Positions 27,144 through 35,728 are shown, counted from the stretch's first letter. The stretch is DNA of 47,604 nucleotides from an uncultured beta proteobacterium (GCA_903885665.1 CAISJL010000062.1:1-47604); one strand, 5' to 3'. Notes: generated by a model from the letters alone, not told the origin. A program made the numbers and translations.

Positions 27144-28496
27144 TTAACTTGCATACTGCATCTGATTGACGTTAGCAACCGTCTCCAAAGACATCAGCGC
27201 ATTAAATACCTCTAATGCGGGTATATTGACTGGAGCCGATTTCACACAATCCTCGAACTTGCCCCACAGCGCATCGCGACTTAATGGTAACTCTGCACCG
27301 CCACGAATATGCTTCACCTGTCGACTCTCGATCACGCGCCCGTCGTTCATTTCAACGGTTAAACAATCAAAGGGTAACTTACCCGGAGTCGCAGGATCCT
27401 CCCGATCATCGGGCTCAATCACCACGCGCTTCATCAGAGATTGAATCTCTGGACTAGTGACAAAGTGATCTTGCAACTCTAATAAACCAGCACGCCCCAC
27501 CACCAACATGGAGGAGACCGCGAATTGCATACTAAACTTTGCTTCCAAACCTGTTTGCGGTAAGGCGTTACGCAAAATGGTAGCGAAGTGACGACTCGTA
27601 TGCACAACCACCCGCCGCACATCAGCATGGGCAATTGGCGTTGCCGCAATCATATCGAAAGTGGCATCCAGAATACGGTGCGTGCAATAGCATAAAGGAT
27701 ACTTCTTAATCCCTAAGCGGGCAGACACCAACTTCCACACCCGACCTGCTTCAACCGGCGAATCACGATCCACTTTGCGCGCTGGAGATACTGCCGACAG
27801 ATAACCTTGCGGATGCTCTAGTGCATCTGGAGACGCAGTAAACCCAGCCTTTGCCAAGCGCGCTGCCAATAAACCGGATTGGGCCGAGCGACCGGCATGA
27901 AATGGCTTAGTCATAGTCCCAAAATTAGCCATTAAGCCGGCACTTTGCGATGCACCTAGCGCAATTGCATGTGTAGTTTGCTCGGCATTTAAATGATGCA
28001 AGCGCGCACAAGCGGCAGCGGCTGCAATTGCACCAAAAATACCCGTCGGATGCCAACCTTTTTCGTGATGCTGATCAGGATCACGTCGCACCAACTCGGC
28101 CCAGGTCTCATAACCTGCTGCATACGCACACAACATTTCCTCACCACTAGCCCCTAACAATTGGGCTTCTGCAATAATTGCCGGCATGAGCACTGTACTC
28201 GGATGGCCACGTTGCGCCACATCATCATAATCAAGCGCATGACCTGCCACACCATTGATAAATGCCGCTTCTGGTGCCGGCGCAGTATCTGCCCCCCAAA
28301 ATAGCCGTGATGGGCCTGCAGGCGCTGCTAAGACACTACGCAAGGTCGTGGCAGCAGGCTCTTTGGCCCCAACAATCATCACCCCAATAGAGTCAGCAAA
28401 ACCCATCTTCATCACTGCGATGGCCTCTGCAGGTATATCTGCATAACGAAGCCCAGAAATAAAACGCCCGAGTTCTTGAGTAATTGCGACGGCCAT
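27144..28496 (-). CDS. MmgE/PrpD family protein
   Basis: A 450-residue member of the 2-methylcitrate dehydratase / cis-aconitate decarboxylase / iminodisuccinate epimerase superfamily. Diagnostic stretches are INGVAGHALDYDDVAQRGHPS, YAAGYETWAELVRRD, GWHPTGIFGAIAAAAAC, MTKPFHAGRSAQSGLLAARL and a long C-terminal lid domain. The DYDD and HPTG motifs of the active site are intact. Family activities are dehydration, decarboxylation or epimerisation of small di- and tricarboxylic acids. The Shine-Dalgarno AAGGAGG is excellent. It is the first gene of an operon with a CoA-transferase, a Bug receptor and an FAH-family protein. Confidence 0.93.
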   Translation of the reverse strand: MAVAITQELGRFISGLRYADIPAEAIAVMKMGFADSIGVMIVGAKEPAATTLRSVLAAPAGPSRLFWGADTAPAPEAAFINGVAGHALDYDDVAQRGHPSTVLMPAIIAEAQLLGASGEEMLCAYAAGYETWAELVRRDPDQHHEKGWHPTGIFGAIAAAAACARLHHLNAEQTTHAIALGASQSAGLMANFGTMTKPFHAGRSAQSGLLAARLAKAGFTASPDALEHPQGYLSAVSPARKVDRDSPVEAGRVWKLVSARLGIKKYPLCYCTHRILDATFDMIAATPIAHADVRRVVVHTSRHFATILRNALPQTGLEAKFSMQFAVSSMLVVGRAGLLELQDHFVTSPEIQSLMKRVVIEPDDREDPATPGKLPFDCLTVEMNDGRVIESRQVKHIRGGAELPLSRDALWGKFEDCVKSAPVNIPALEVFNALMSLETVANVNQMQYAS

Positions 28497-28754
28497 ACCC
28501 CCTCCTTTTTTAATTTTATCCTAACCCTATTAATGAACCGATTGCTAAAAGCCGGAACTAAAAAAACAGAATCTAAGAATACCTATCAAATTCTTAATAT
28601 CAAACTCTTCATATGAATTTTTATATATCTAAGACTGTAAATCATCTGCGCCCTGCGCATTCGGGTATGACATACGCAGCAATAAGAACGCATACAAAAT
28701 TGGTCACGATATGGATTTTTTTGAAGAATGCAGAAAAATTACTGGCTCCATTTC
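28497..28754 (-). other. Long 5' untranslated region of the MmgE operon
   Basis: About 250 nt separate the promoter at 28755-28783 from the MmgE start. The region is AT-rich. It holds a second possible minus-strand promoter, -35 TTGATA (28598-28603), 16 bp, -10 TATTCT (28576-28581). It also has two 14-bp-spaced copies of a TATCAAA-TCTT motif at 28584 and 28598. An open frame on the plus strand (28613-28864) has no ribosome-binding site and no recognisable protein, so it is not called. No known riboswitch was recognised. Confidence 0.4.
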
Positions 28755-28783
28755 AGCATAAGTGCTTTTATTTAGAGTGTCAA
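28755..28783 (-). promoter_or_regulatory. Candidate sigma70 promoter for the MmgE/CoA-transferase/Bug/FAH operon
   Basis: On the minus strand there is a perfect -35 TTGACA (28778-28783), a 17-bp spacer and -10 TATGCT (28755-28760), with AT-rich flanks. It is among the best promoter matches in the accessory region. The remaining upstream part (28784-28965) separates it from the PBP2-like gene. It is AT-rich and holds nothing else I can identify. Confidence 0.6.
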
Positions 28784-28965
28784 TTCAAACACTTTAAAAC
28801 ATCGCATTTGCATATAGTTATTTGCGACATTAGGTATTACAAGCAAGTGCATAGCAATCAATGAACCAGCGGTCACAACATCATAAACAAGCTGCTATAG
28901 CATTGACCAACATACGGAAAATGAGAAGTTTTTAAACTGTCTTGTTTTTAAAACTACATTTCAAA

Positions 28966-29676
28966 CTAAATCACCTGCAACCCACAATCTTGCAATACCT
29001 GAGCGTGTGTTGGATCTGCTAAATATTGCAACAGGGCCTGCGCAAGATCTGCATCTGCTGCAGCCACAGTCACCGCACCAGAGAATATCGTTACCTGCTG
29101 CAATTCCTCTGGCAGTGGCCCAATGTAGTCAATACCCGGGATCGGTAATAACTCACTGATCTGCTGCAAACCCAGATCTAAATCACCGCGCGCTAATACT
29201 GCACCTACAGGCTCGCCCACCACTTGACGCAACTGCGGTCGCAAGCGCTCCAGCAATCCCAAGCGCTGAAATAGCGATTCTAAATACACACCACTGGCAC
29301 TACTGGAGTAACCGATGCGCGCTGCCGCCAATACTGTTTGACTAAACGCTGCTGCTGTCGATATCTCGGGACGAGCATCCCCTGCGCGTACCGCCACACC
29401 AATCCCCGAACGCGCCAACGGCACCATGCTATCTGGCACTACAAAACCCGCACTCACCAAGCCGCTCAAAGACTCATGCGCCAGAATGACCACATCATAG
29501 CGTTCACCACGCCGCAGCCGATTAGGAATCGCAGTAGGAGACGCACCCATAGAACCACCAGCGGTCATCACTAACTGGCATTGCATAAGCTCCTCAAAGC
29601 TTGCCGTAAGTGCTTGATAAGCAGGACGAAATGCCCCAGAGAGTAATACCTGCAGAGTGCGCGCACCGCTCATCAT
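28966..29676 (-). CDS. PBP2-fold (ModA-like) substrate-binding domain protein without signal peptide
   Basis: A 236-residue protein related to type 2 periplasmic binding proteins of the molybdate-binding (ModA) kind. Supporting stretches are FSGAVTVAAA near the C-terminus, RGERYDVVILAHESLSGLV, VPLARSGIGVAVRAG and IGYSSSASGVYLESLFQRLG. There is no hydrophobic N-terminal segment, so it should stay in the cytoplasm. A sensor, chaperone or intracellular binding role is more likely than transport. Its ATG overlaps the stop of the upstream CoA-transferase (ATGA, 29673-29676); a second ATG follows immediately. Similar cytosolic proteins are known next to catabolic genes, and their role is undefined. 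Confidence 0.82.
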   Translation of the reverse strand: MMSGARTLQVLLSGAFRPAYQALTASFEELMQCQLVMTAGGSMGASPTAIPNRLRRGERYDVVILAHESLSGLVSAGFVVPDSMVPLARSGIGVAVRAGDARPEISTAAAFSQTVLAAARIGYSSSASGVYLESLFQRLGLLERLRPQLRQVVGEPVGAVLARGDLDLGLQQISELLPIPGIDYIGPLPEELQQVTIFSGAVTVAAADADLAQALLQYLADPTHAQVLQDCGLQVI

Positions 29677-30890
29677 GCGGTTTTTTTCAAGCGACCATCG
29701 ATCGTTGCACCACTTGCAACCATTGCAGCAATGTCTGCCTCGCTCACGCCAACCTCTTGCAATACTTCAACGCTTTGCTGACCCAGCTTGGGCGCCGGGC
29801 TCCAGTCTTCACGAGTCCCACAAGACCACTTATTGGGCAATCGCATCATTCGCGTACGACCCTCTGTAGGATGCTCGCGCCATTCGAAAAAACCGACTTC
29901 TTTTAAATGTGGGTCGTCAAAAATAGTATCCGGTGTGTGATACGGCATCACAGGAATATCTGCTTCATCGAATAACTGAATCCACTCTGCCGTGGTTTTT
30001 GATTTCATACCCGCACCACGATTAGCATAATATGCTTTCACATTCGCAAAGCGTGCGGGCACCGTATTAAAACGTGGGTCCTCCTTCATGTCGGATCGAC
30101 CAATCAAATCAAATAAAGCAAAGGCCTGTTCATTAGTATTAGCAGCAATACACACATAACCATCTTTGGTAGGGATAGGGCCCGCGTGTGCATCCATCAA
30201 TCGCGGATCACAAGTACCCCCCAGTGGCGGATCGAAAGTTTGTAAATACATGTGCTCTTCCATCACGAATTTCACAAAATTCTCAAACATCGGAATCTCA
30301 ATCGAACAACCCTCATTGGTTTGGGTGCGTCTATACAAAGCCATGACAATCATTTGCACGGCAATTAAACCCACGGTTTTATCAGCAGCCACTAACGGAA
30401 TGTTGCGCGGACGCTCACCCGAGCGCTCGAACAGTCCAGACATACCACTTGCCCCCTGAATAATCGAATCATAGGCAGGCTTATTGCGATAACGGCCATC
30501 CTGACCAAAACCAAACATACCGCAATAGATAATTTTAGGATTAATCGCTTTCACATCTTCATACGACAACTTTAAGCGCTTCATCGCAGCAGGTCGCACA
30601 TTCCACACCAACACATCGGCGTTAGCAATTAATTTTTTAAGCGCGGCGAAACCACTCTCCTGCTTCAAATCCAACATCACCGAACGCTTGTTGCGATTCA
30701 AGTGTAAAAACTTAGCACCCATTGCCGGCGTTGGCGACTTGCCATTGAGATTACGCACCAAATCGCCCTTAGGCCCCTCTACCTTGTAAATATCCGCGCC
30801 GTGATCAGCCAAAATTTGTGTGCACAAAGGACCGACTACCACTGAGGTCATATCCACCACCTTGATACCGGCTAGAGGTCCACCCGCCAT
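29673..30890 (-). CDS. Family III (CaiB/BaiF) CoA-transferase
   Basis: A CoA-transferase of 405 residues with IKVVDMTSVVVGPLCTQILA, GADIYKVEGPKGDLVRNL, NRNKRSVMLDLK, NVRPAAMKRLKLSYEDVKAI and FGFGQDGRYRNKPAYDSIIQ. The expected catalytic Asp is in PAYDSIIQG. It is close in sequence to the copy at 14157-15398, so the two are probably paralogues. Ribosome-binding site AAGGAG lies 7 bp before the ATG. It sits 156 bp downstream of a Bug receptor on the same strand and is coupled to the PBP2-like gene. Confidence 0.93.
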   Translation of the reverse strand: MAGGPLAGIKVVDMTSVVVGPLCTQILADHGADIYKVEGPKGDLVRNLNGKSPTPAMGAKFLHLNRNKRSVMLDLKQESGFAALKKLIANADVLVWNVRPAAMKRLKLSYEDVKAINPKIIYCGMFGFGQDGRYRNKPAYDSIIQGASGMSGLFERSGERPRNIPLVAADKTVGLIAVQMIVMALYRRTQTNEGCSIEIPMFENFVKFVMEEHMYLQTFDPPLGGTCDPRLMDAHAGPIPTKDGYVCIAANTNEQAFALFDLIGRSDMKEDPRFNTVPARFANVKAYYANRGAGMKSKTTAEWIQLFDEADIPVMPYHTPDTIFDDPHLKEVGFFEWREHPTEGRTRMMRLPNKWSCGTREDWSPAPKLGQQSVEVLQEVGVSEADIAAMVASGATIDGRLKKTA

Positions 30891-30957
30891 GTCTTACTCC
30901 TTAATCAATTGCATCATCAACATCAAAAATAATTTCAATCATTCATATAAAAAGTCT

Positions 30958-30995
30958 GTTTAAACAAATCCGTTGAAACAATTCGTTTAAACAAT
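30958..30995. repeat. Triple GTTTAAACAA-type repeat upstream of a CoA-transferase
   Basis: Three related units follow each other at 13-14-bp spacing: GTTTAAACAAAT (from 30958), GTTGAAACAATT (from 30972) and GTTTAAACAATA (from 30985). The outer two contain the 8-bp palindrome GTTTAAAC. Their position 70-105 bp before the ATG fits an operator array, but a simple AT-rich repeat expansion is equally possible. Confidence 0.5.
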
Positions 30996-31046
30996 ATAAC
31001 CAAACACTAAACAACTCTACATAACCAATACGTATTAGAAAAATCG

Positions 31047-32036
31047 CTACTCAGGCTTGATACCCGCAATTTTCACGACCTGCGCCCATTTCGCTAACTC
31101 ATTATGAATAATCGTTGCGAATTGCTGAGGCGTGGTGGGCGAAAACTCACCGCCTTCGAGCAGCATCGGCTCTTGCACTTCGGGCATTAGCATGGTTTGC
31201 TGAATTTCTTTATTCAATTTATTAATAATCGCAGTCGGTGTATTCGCAGGTGCGGCCACACCATACCATGCAGTCACATCGAACCCGGGCACACCAGACT
31301 CTGCCACTGTGGGCACAGTCGGCGTTAACCGTGCACGCTTCAACCCCGTGGTGGCAATTGCTTTTAATTTGCCATCACGCACCAAAGTAATTTGCGAGGC
31401 CAGCGCTGAGGACACCATATCAATCCGCCCGGCTACCAAGTCAAGCAAAGCCGGTTGAGAGCCTTTATACGGCACATGCAAAAATTTGACTTTAGTCGTT
31501 TGGCTCAATAATTCACCAATCAAATGTCCCACACTACCCAAGCCAGAGGTGCCAAAACTTAACTCCCCCGGACGCCTACGCGCTGCCGCGAGTAAATCTC
31601 CAACCGAATTGATTGCAGAGGACGGATGCACCACAAACATAGAGGGCGCTGCCATTAACATCGTAATCGGTGCAAAGTCTTTAATGGGGTCATAGGGTTG
31701 CTTCACACGCAGCACCGCACCTACAGTCATTGCATTAGGATGCGCCACAAACAAAGTATAGCCATCTGCAGGTGACTTGGCCGCCACAATTGCCCCTAGC
31801 GACATGCCCGCACCAGGACGATTGTCCACAATGACTTGCTGCCCCCACTGCTCGGCCAACTTGCGACCAATCAAGCGCGCATACAAATCACCACCGCCAC
31901 TACCCGCAGGCGACGGCACAATAATACGTACTGGTCGCGTCGGATAATTCCGAACGTCAGCCGCTTGCACAGCAAGGCTCAATCCTGTGAATAAACAACA
32001 ACTTTGTAGTAGGGCTCGCGCAAGTGTACTCTTCAT
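31047..32036 (-). CDS. Bug-family (TctC-like) solute-binding receptor
   Basis: A periplasmic binding protein of 329 residues. A Sec signal peptide (LLQSCCLFTGLSLAVQAAD) precedes the Bug domain: YPTRPVRIIVPSPAGSGGGD, VIVDNRPGAGMSLGAIVA, SPADGYTLFV and HVPYKGSQPALLDLVAGRID. The first loop has PSPAGSGGG where most family members have PFAAGGPTD, which may reflect a different ligand. The ATG has GAGGTGA directly upstream. It is the first gene of a unit with a CoA-transferase and a cytosolic PBP2-like protein. No membrane subunit is present. Confidence 0.92.
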   Translation of the reverse strand: MKSTLARALLQSCCLFTGLSLAVQAADVRNYPTRPVRIIVPSPAGSGGGDLYARLIGRKLAEQWGQQVIVDNRPGAGMSLGAIVAAKSPADGYTLFVAHPNAMTVGAVLRVKQPYDPIKDFAPITMLMAAPSMFVVHPSSAINSVGDLLAAARRRPGELSFGTSGLGSVGHLIGELLSQTTKVKFLHVPYKGSQPALLDLVAGRIDMVSSALASQITLVRDGKLKAIATTGLKRARLTPTVPTVAESGVPGFDVTAWYGVAAPANTPTAIINKLNKEIQQTMLMPEVQEPMLLEGGEFSPTTPQQFATIIHNELAKWAQVVKIAGIKPE

Positions 32037-32184
32037 GACTCACCTCTATTCGGTATCAATACCAGCACTGTATCGCAACTGGGCTTGTGCAACACGCAAG
32101 AATCCTCATGGTGGCGCCTAGCTGCGGCTGACTGGATACTACCATTAGCACATCACTTAAAAACACTGAAACAACCGTAATCCA
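32037..32184 (-). other. Leader region of the Bug/CoA-transferase unit
   Basis: About 145 nt of untranslated sequence lie between the putative promoter and the Bug start codon. Apart from the GAGGTGA ribosome-binding site beside the start, I see no hairpin, repeat or open reading frame worth calling. Confidence 0.3.
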
Positions 32185-32213
32185 AGAGTAATGTGCTCTC
32201 CACATTCTGTCAA
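32185..32213 (-). promoter_or_regulatory. Candidate sigma70 promoter for the Bug/CoA-transferase/PBP2-like unit
   Basis: On the minus strand there is a perfect -35 TTGACA (32208-32213), a 17-bp spacer and a weak -10 TACTCT (32185-32190). The -35 context AATTGACA and a GCAC word near the 3' end of the spacer are shared with the promoter at 28755-28783. The poor -10 could indicate activator dependence. Confidence 0.45.
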
Positions 32214-32516
32214 TTTTACGGTCATTTGAGCAATGCATTTAACTGATACATTAAGTTTTGATATTGCTTGAGAAGTCAGTCTGACCATGTAGTGGTCTAC
32301 ATTCATTTTATAGTATTCAAGTCCACAGTTTTTATATAGGATGCATTCATCGACTTGATCACCAACCACATGACTCATTAATGAATTATTTTATAAATTA
32401 TTTTATAAATTATTTGTTATAGCCCATAGCCAACTGTATCGCTAATTACTACCCAAAATAAAACTCTAAACTCTAATCACCCACGCACATGAGCACACCA
32501 CATCAAGGAGCCCTGA
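32214..32516. other. Divergent intergenic region before the alpha/beta hydrolase
   Basis: The segment contains a 12-bp tandem repeat: AATTATTTTATA at 32384-32395 and 32396-32407, with a partial third copy AATTATTTGTTA at 32408-32419. It ends with the ribosome-binding site AAGGAG of the next gene at 32505-32510. A short minus-strand open frame over 32157-32378 has no family resemblance and is not called. No clear plus-strand promoter could be chosen among the many TATAA-like words. Confidence 0.45.
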
Positions 32517-33368
32517 ATGTCTATCCCTAATGCTATGCCACACGCAACGAGCTGTCGCTTTACCACCAGCAATGGACTGACCATACACTACCTTGACTGG
32601 GGTAATTCACAAGCGCAACCGATGGTTCTACTACATGGGATTGCACGCACCGCACACAGCTTTGATCACTGGGCACTCCATCTGTCCGATCGCTACCATC
32701 TGATTGCTGTTGACATGCGTGGCCATGGTGAATCCGATTGGGATCCCCAAGGCCGCTACATGGTTGATGATTACTACAGCGATCTCGCCGAATTGATTGC
32801 CCACTTACATTTAAAACAGATCATTGTTGTGGGCAACTCCACTGGTGGACGCGTTGCGCAATTACTCGCAGCCCGCCACCCCGATCGGGTGCAAGCAGCA
32901 CTAATCGAAGACGTAGGTCCAGAGCGCCCCCAAGCCGTCTCTGATCGGCGTGCCAAACGCATGTCGGATGAAGAGCTCGGTTGGGCACATAGCGATTTAC
33001 TTCTCGCTCGTCTCAAAAATACTTACCCTCGAATCAGTGATGAACGCCTAGGTGCCATCATCACTCACGGTACGCGCCGCGATGCCGAGGGTCGTTTATT
33101 TTGGCGGCGCGATCCAGCCATACTCGGTGGATTTGTCGCGACGGACTTATGGCAAACCATTTCGCAAATTCGCACACCAATTTTGTATGTACTTGGTGGC
33201 GCCAGCGATATTGTTGCACCCGAGACCCAAGAGCGCCTGCGCCGGGAATTACCAAAAGTGCAAATCATTACCATGCCGGGTCTGGGTCACTACCCCAGTG
33301 ACGAGAGCACTGCTGCATTCATGGCGATTATGGATACGTTTTTATCAGCTCTGCCACAAGCGAGGTGA
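32517..33368 (+). CDS. Alpha/beta hydrolase
   Basis: A cytoplasmic serine hydrolase of 283 residues in the haloperoxidase/lipase-like branch. HG oxyanion segment: PMVLLHGIARTAHSFDHWA. Second conserved strand: LIAVDMRGHGESDWDPQGRY. Nucleophile elbow: VVGNSTGGRVAQ. Acid: LGGASDIVAPE. Histidine: MPGLGHYPSDES. Ribosome-binding site AAGGAG with 6-bp spacing. It faces the TarD-like gene convergently across a 38-bp gap. Possible substrates include an enol-lactone or a carboxylic ester; none can be assigned. Confidence 0.9.
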   Translation: MSIPNAMPHATSCRFTTSNGLTIHYLDWGNSQAQPMVLLHGIARTAHSFDHWALHLSDRYHLIAVDMRGHGESDWDPQGRYMVDDYYSDLAELIAHLHLKQIIVVGNSTGGRVAQLLAARHPDRVQAALIEDVGPERPQAVSDRRAKRMSDEELGWAHSDLLLARLKNTYPRISDERLGAIITHGTRRDAEGRLFWRRDPAILGGFVATDLWQTISQIRTPILYVLGGASDIVAPETQERLRRELPKVQIITMPGLGHYPSDESTAAFMAIMDTFLSALPQAR

Positions 33369-33406
33369 GGTGCGTAGTGAGGTGCGGATTGCACTCTGGA
33401 GCTCGC

Positions 33407-34573
33407 TTACACACCAAGCTTGAGCATCTCCGCATACAGTGCATTTTGCGCCTCAAACCCAATACCTGGTCGATCCGGTAAGCGAAGATAACCATCGTCA
33501 ATCTGCGCGTCATCAGCAAAGCCTGCGAACATACCGAATACGCCGGGATACGCCTCACATCCACCCAAGCCAAAGCCACCGACTATATGCAATGTCATCT
33601 GATTGCCACCATGGGGGAAAATCGACCGTGGCGACCAACCCAATTCACGCAATACCGTTAGGGTGCGCGCAAACTGGGCAATACCATAAGACTGCGGCAC
33701 ATCGGTTTGAATAATATCGCGATCCTGTCGCAAACCACCAAATCGCACCAAATTCGCAACATCTTGCGTCGAAAATAAATTCTCGCCAGTACCAATCGGC
33801 GCATCATACAACTGCACCACTTCAGCCAGTAACGCAAAGTCTAATGGATCTGTCGGCTCTTCAAACCAACGCAATTGATAGGGTGCCAAGGCCTGGGCAT
33901 ATGCCAATGCACGCGCGCGATCAAAACCTGCATTGGCATCTACTGCCAGATGCTCACTGCCGCCCACCACCGCCAATGCTGCCTCTACGCGCGCCATATC
34001 ATCTGGTATCGCCATGCCACCGACTTTAATTTTCATGGTGCGATAACCCTGATCGAGCTTATCTTTAATTTCAGCAACCAAATCCGCAATGCCTTTGCCA
34101 GGCGCATACCATCCCCCACCCACGTAACACGGCACGCGTTGCATGATTTGATTTTGATTGTATCGTTTTGCGATGTACGCATGCAGTGGTAGATCGGCAA
34201 TTTTTGCTGCCGCGTCCCAACACGCCACTTCAATCGTGCCAATTGCGACCGACCGCTCGGTGTGACCGCCCGGTTTCTCGCGTTGCATCATGCACGTCAA
34301 GATACGCTCTACATCAAAATTATCCCCTGCGGCATTCAGTAAAGACTCAGGCTTGGCTTGCAACAATCGCGGAATAAAGCGTGCGCGCATTTGCGCCCCA
34401 CAGGCGTATCGCCCGGTAGAATTAAACGCATACCCTACAACCGGCCTACCACCGCGGATCACATCGGTGATCACAGCTACCACAGAGGTGGTCATTTCAC
34501 TAAAATCAAACACCGCATTACTCAAGCTCGAGTTGAGCGCAATGGCTGTCTCACGCACATCAACAATACGCAT
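33407..34573 (-). CDS. D-tartrate dehydratase (TarD)-like enolase-superfamily enzyme
   Basis: A mandelate-racemase-type enzyme of 388 residues that by resemblance would dehydrate D-tartrate to oxaloacetate. Mg2+ ligands: D212 (VDANAG), E238 (WFEEP) and E264 (GTGEN). Acid/base residues: K183 of the KIK motif and H321 in FPHGGNQMT. EKPGGHTERSVAIGT near residue 100 and the C-terminal GLGGCEAYPGVFG are features I recall from Bradyrhizobium TarD, which has the same residues at nearly the same positions. Another acid-sugar dehydratase specificity cannot be excluded. It lies 135 bp downstream of a Bug receptor on the same strand, which would logically import the substrate. Confidence 0.85.
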   Translation of the reverse strand: MRIVDVRETAIALNSSLSNAVFDFSEMTTSVVAVITDVIRGGRPVVGYAFNSTGRYACGAQMRARFIPRLLQAKPESLLNAAGDNFDVERILTCMMQREKPGGHTERSVAIGTIEVACWDAAAKIADLPLHAYIAKRYNQNQIMQRVPCYVGGGWYAPGKGIADLVAEIKDKLDQGYRTMKIKVGGMAIPDDMARVEAALAVVGGSEHLAVDANAGFDRARALAYAQALAPYQLRWFEEPTDPLDFALLAEVVQLYDAPIGTGENLFSTQDVANLVRFGGLRQDRDIIQTDVPQSYGIAQFARTLTVLRELGWSPRSIFPHGGNQMTLHIVGGFGLGGCEAYPGVFGMFAGFADDAQIDDGYLRLPDRPGIGFEAQNALYAEMLKLGV

Positions 34574-34708
34574 CAGGGCTTGCTCTTTGAGAAGTTGTTC
34601 TTTATGTCATCCGCAAACATATTATGGCTCTGCTGACTCAATCCTAATCAATCAGCCTAATCAAGCGTGTAAGACTTAGGCTCATTAGTTGATTAATTCA
34701 CCTGTTGG

Positions 34709-35728
34709 TTAATTCACCTTAATACCAGCAGCTTTCACCACCTTGGTCCATTTATCAACTTCTTGCTTAATTTGTACCGCAAACTCCTGCGGTGAGCTGC
34801 CAATAATATCAAAGCCTAAAGCCTCTACTCGAGACTTAACATCGGCTTGCGCTAACATTTTCGCTACATGTCCGTGCAAGACATTCACAACTACCTTGGG
34901 CGTACCTGCAGGCACTAACAATCCTTGTAGCGTATCTGCTTCTTGATCCTTAAATCCAGCCTCGTTCATAGTCGGCACATCTGCAATGGCTGCAACACGC
35001 TTAGCGCTAGTCACTGCAACAGCACGCAAGCGTCCTGCTTTAATATGCGGTGTGGTTGGCGGTAAGGCAGTGCAACCAATCTGCACTTGATTCGCAACAA
35101 CTGCGCCCACCGCAGGGCCAGCACCACCAAACGGCACCGCAATAAAATCAAGTTTACTCGTCAACCGTAATAACTGTGCAGATAAATCGGGTGTAGTACC
35201 AATGCCAGGCGTTGCCACTGAAAACTTACGCGGCTCAGCTGCAATTAAGATTAGCAACTCTTTCAGGGTTTTTGCATTAATGCTGGGATGAATCGTAAAC
35301 ACATTCGGCGAAGCCGCTACATTCGAGATTGGCGCGAAGCTTTTATAGGGATCGTATGGAATAGTGGCATAGAGTCCAGGATTCACCACAAAACTGGAGC
35401 TCACCATCGCTACCGTATAACCATCAGCAGGTGCACTCGCCGCCAATCCCATACCAATATTGCCACCCGCACCTGCGCGATTATCAACCACCACTTGCTG
35501 GCCCAGGGATTCAGTCAGCTTTTGCGCTACAACACGCCCAATCACATCCGTGGGGCCACCTGCAGCAAAAGGCACAATCATCCGCACTGGCCGAGTTGGG
35601 TATTGCTGCGCGCTCAGTTGCATACTCGCTAACATAATCGACATCAACAATGCACCCAATATGCAACTAGACACTACCGTCAGTACGTTTTTAGACTGCA
35701 GATCGATTAAATTCATATTCATATTCAT
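34709..35728 (-). CDS. Bug-family (TctC-like) solute-binding receptor
   Basis: A periplasmic binding protein of about 339 residues. The signal peptide contains VVSSCILGALLMSIMLASMQ and is followed by QQYPTRPVRMIVPFAAGGPT, VVVDNRAGAGGNIGMGLAA and APADGYTVAM. Three in-frame ATGs at 35728, 35722 and 35716 arise from a hexamer repeat (MNMNMN). The first is chosen because GAAGGGGG ends 12 nt upstream. It precedes the TarD-like gene, so a tartrate-like dicarboxylate is a plausible ligand (inference). No TctA or TctB is nearby. Confidence 0.92.
   Translation of the reverse strand: MNMNMNLIDLQSKNVLTVVSSCILGALLMSIMLASMQLSAQQYPTRPVRMIVPFAAGGPTDVIGRVVAQKLTESLGQQVVVDNRAGAGGNIGMGLAASAPADGYTVAMVSSSFVVNPGLYATIPYDPYKSFAPISNVAASPNVFTIHPSINAKTLKELLILIAAEPRKFSVATPGIGTTPDLSAQLLRLTSKLDFIAVPFGGAGPAVGAVVANQVQIGCTALPPTTPHIKAGRLRAVAVTSAKRVAAIADVPTMNEAGFKDQEADTLQGLLVPAGTPKVVVNVLHGHVAKMLAQADVKSRVEALGFDIIGSSPQEFAVQIKQEVDKWTKVVKAAGIKVN
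35711..35728. repeat. Hexanucleotide repeat forming three consecutive start codons
   Basis: Three perfect copies of ATTCAT on the plus strand read as ATGAAT x3 on the coding strand, encoding MNMNMN at the N-terminus of the Bug receptor. Each unit supplies a possible initiation codon at a different distance (11, 17 or 23 nt) from the single Shine-Dalgarno. Confidence 0.85.

Noticed and set aside
28613-28864. 83-codon plus-strand frame in the spacer before the MmgE operon
   Set aside because: No ribosome-binding site, no recognisable domain, and it overlaps the best minus-strand promoter in the region.
32157-32378. 73-codon minus-strand frame upstream of a Bug receptor
   Set aside because: Weak start context, no resemblance to a known protein, and it overlaps the putative promoter at 32185-32213.
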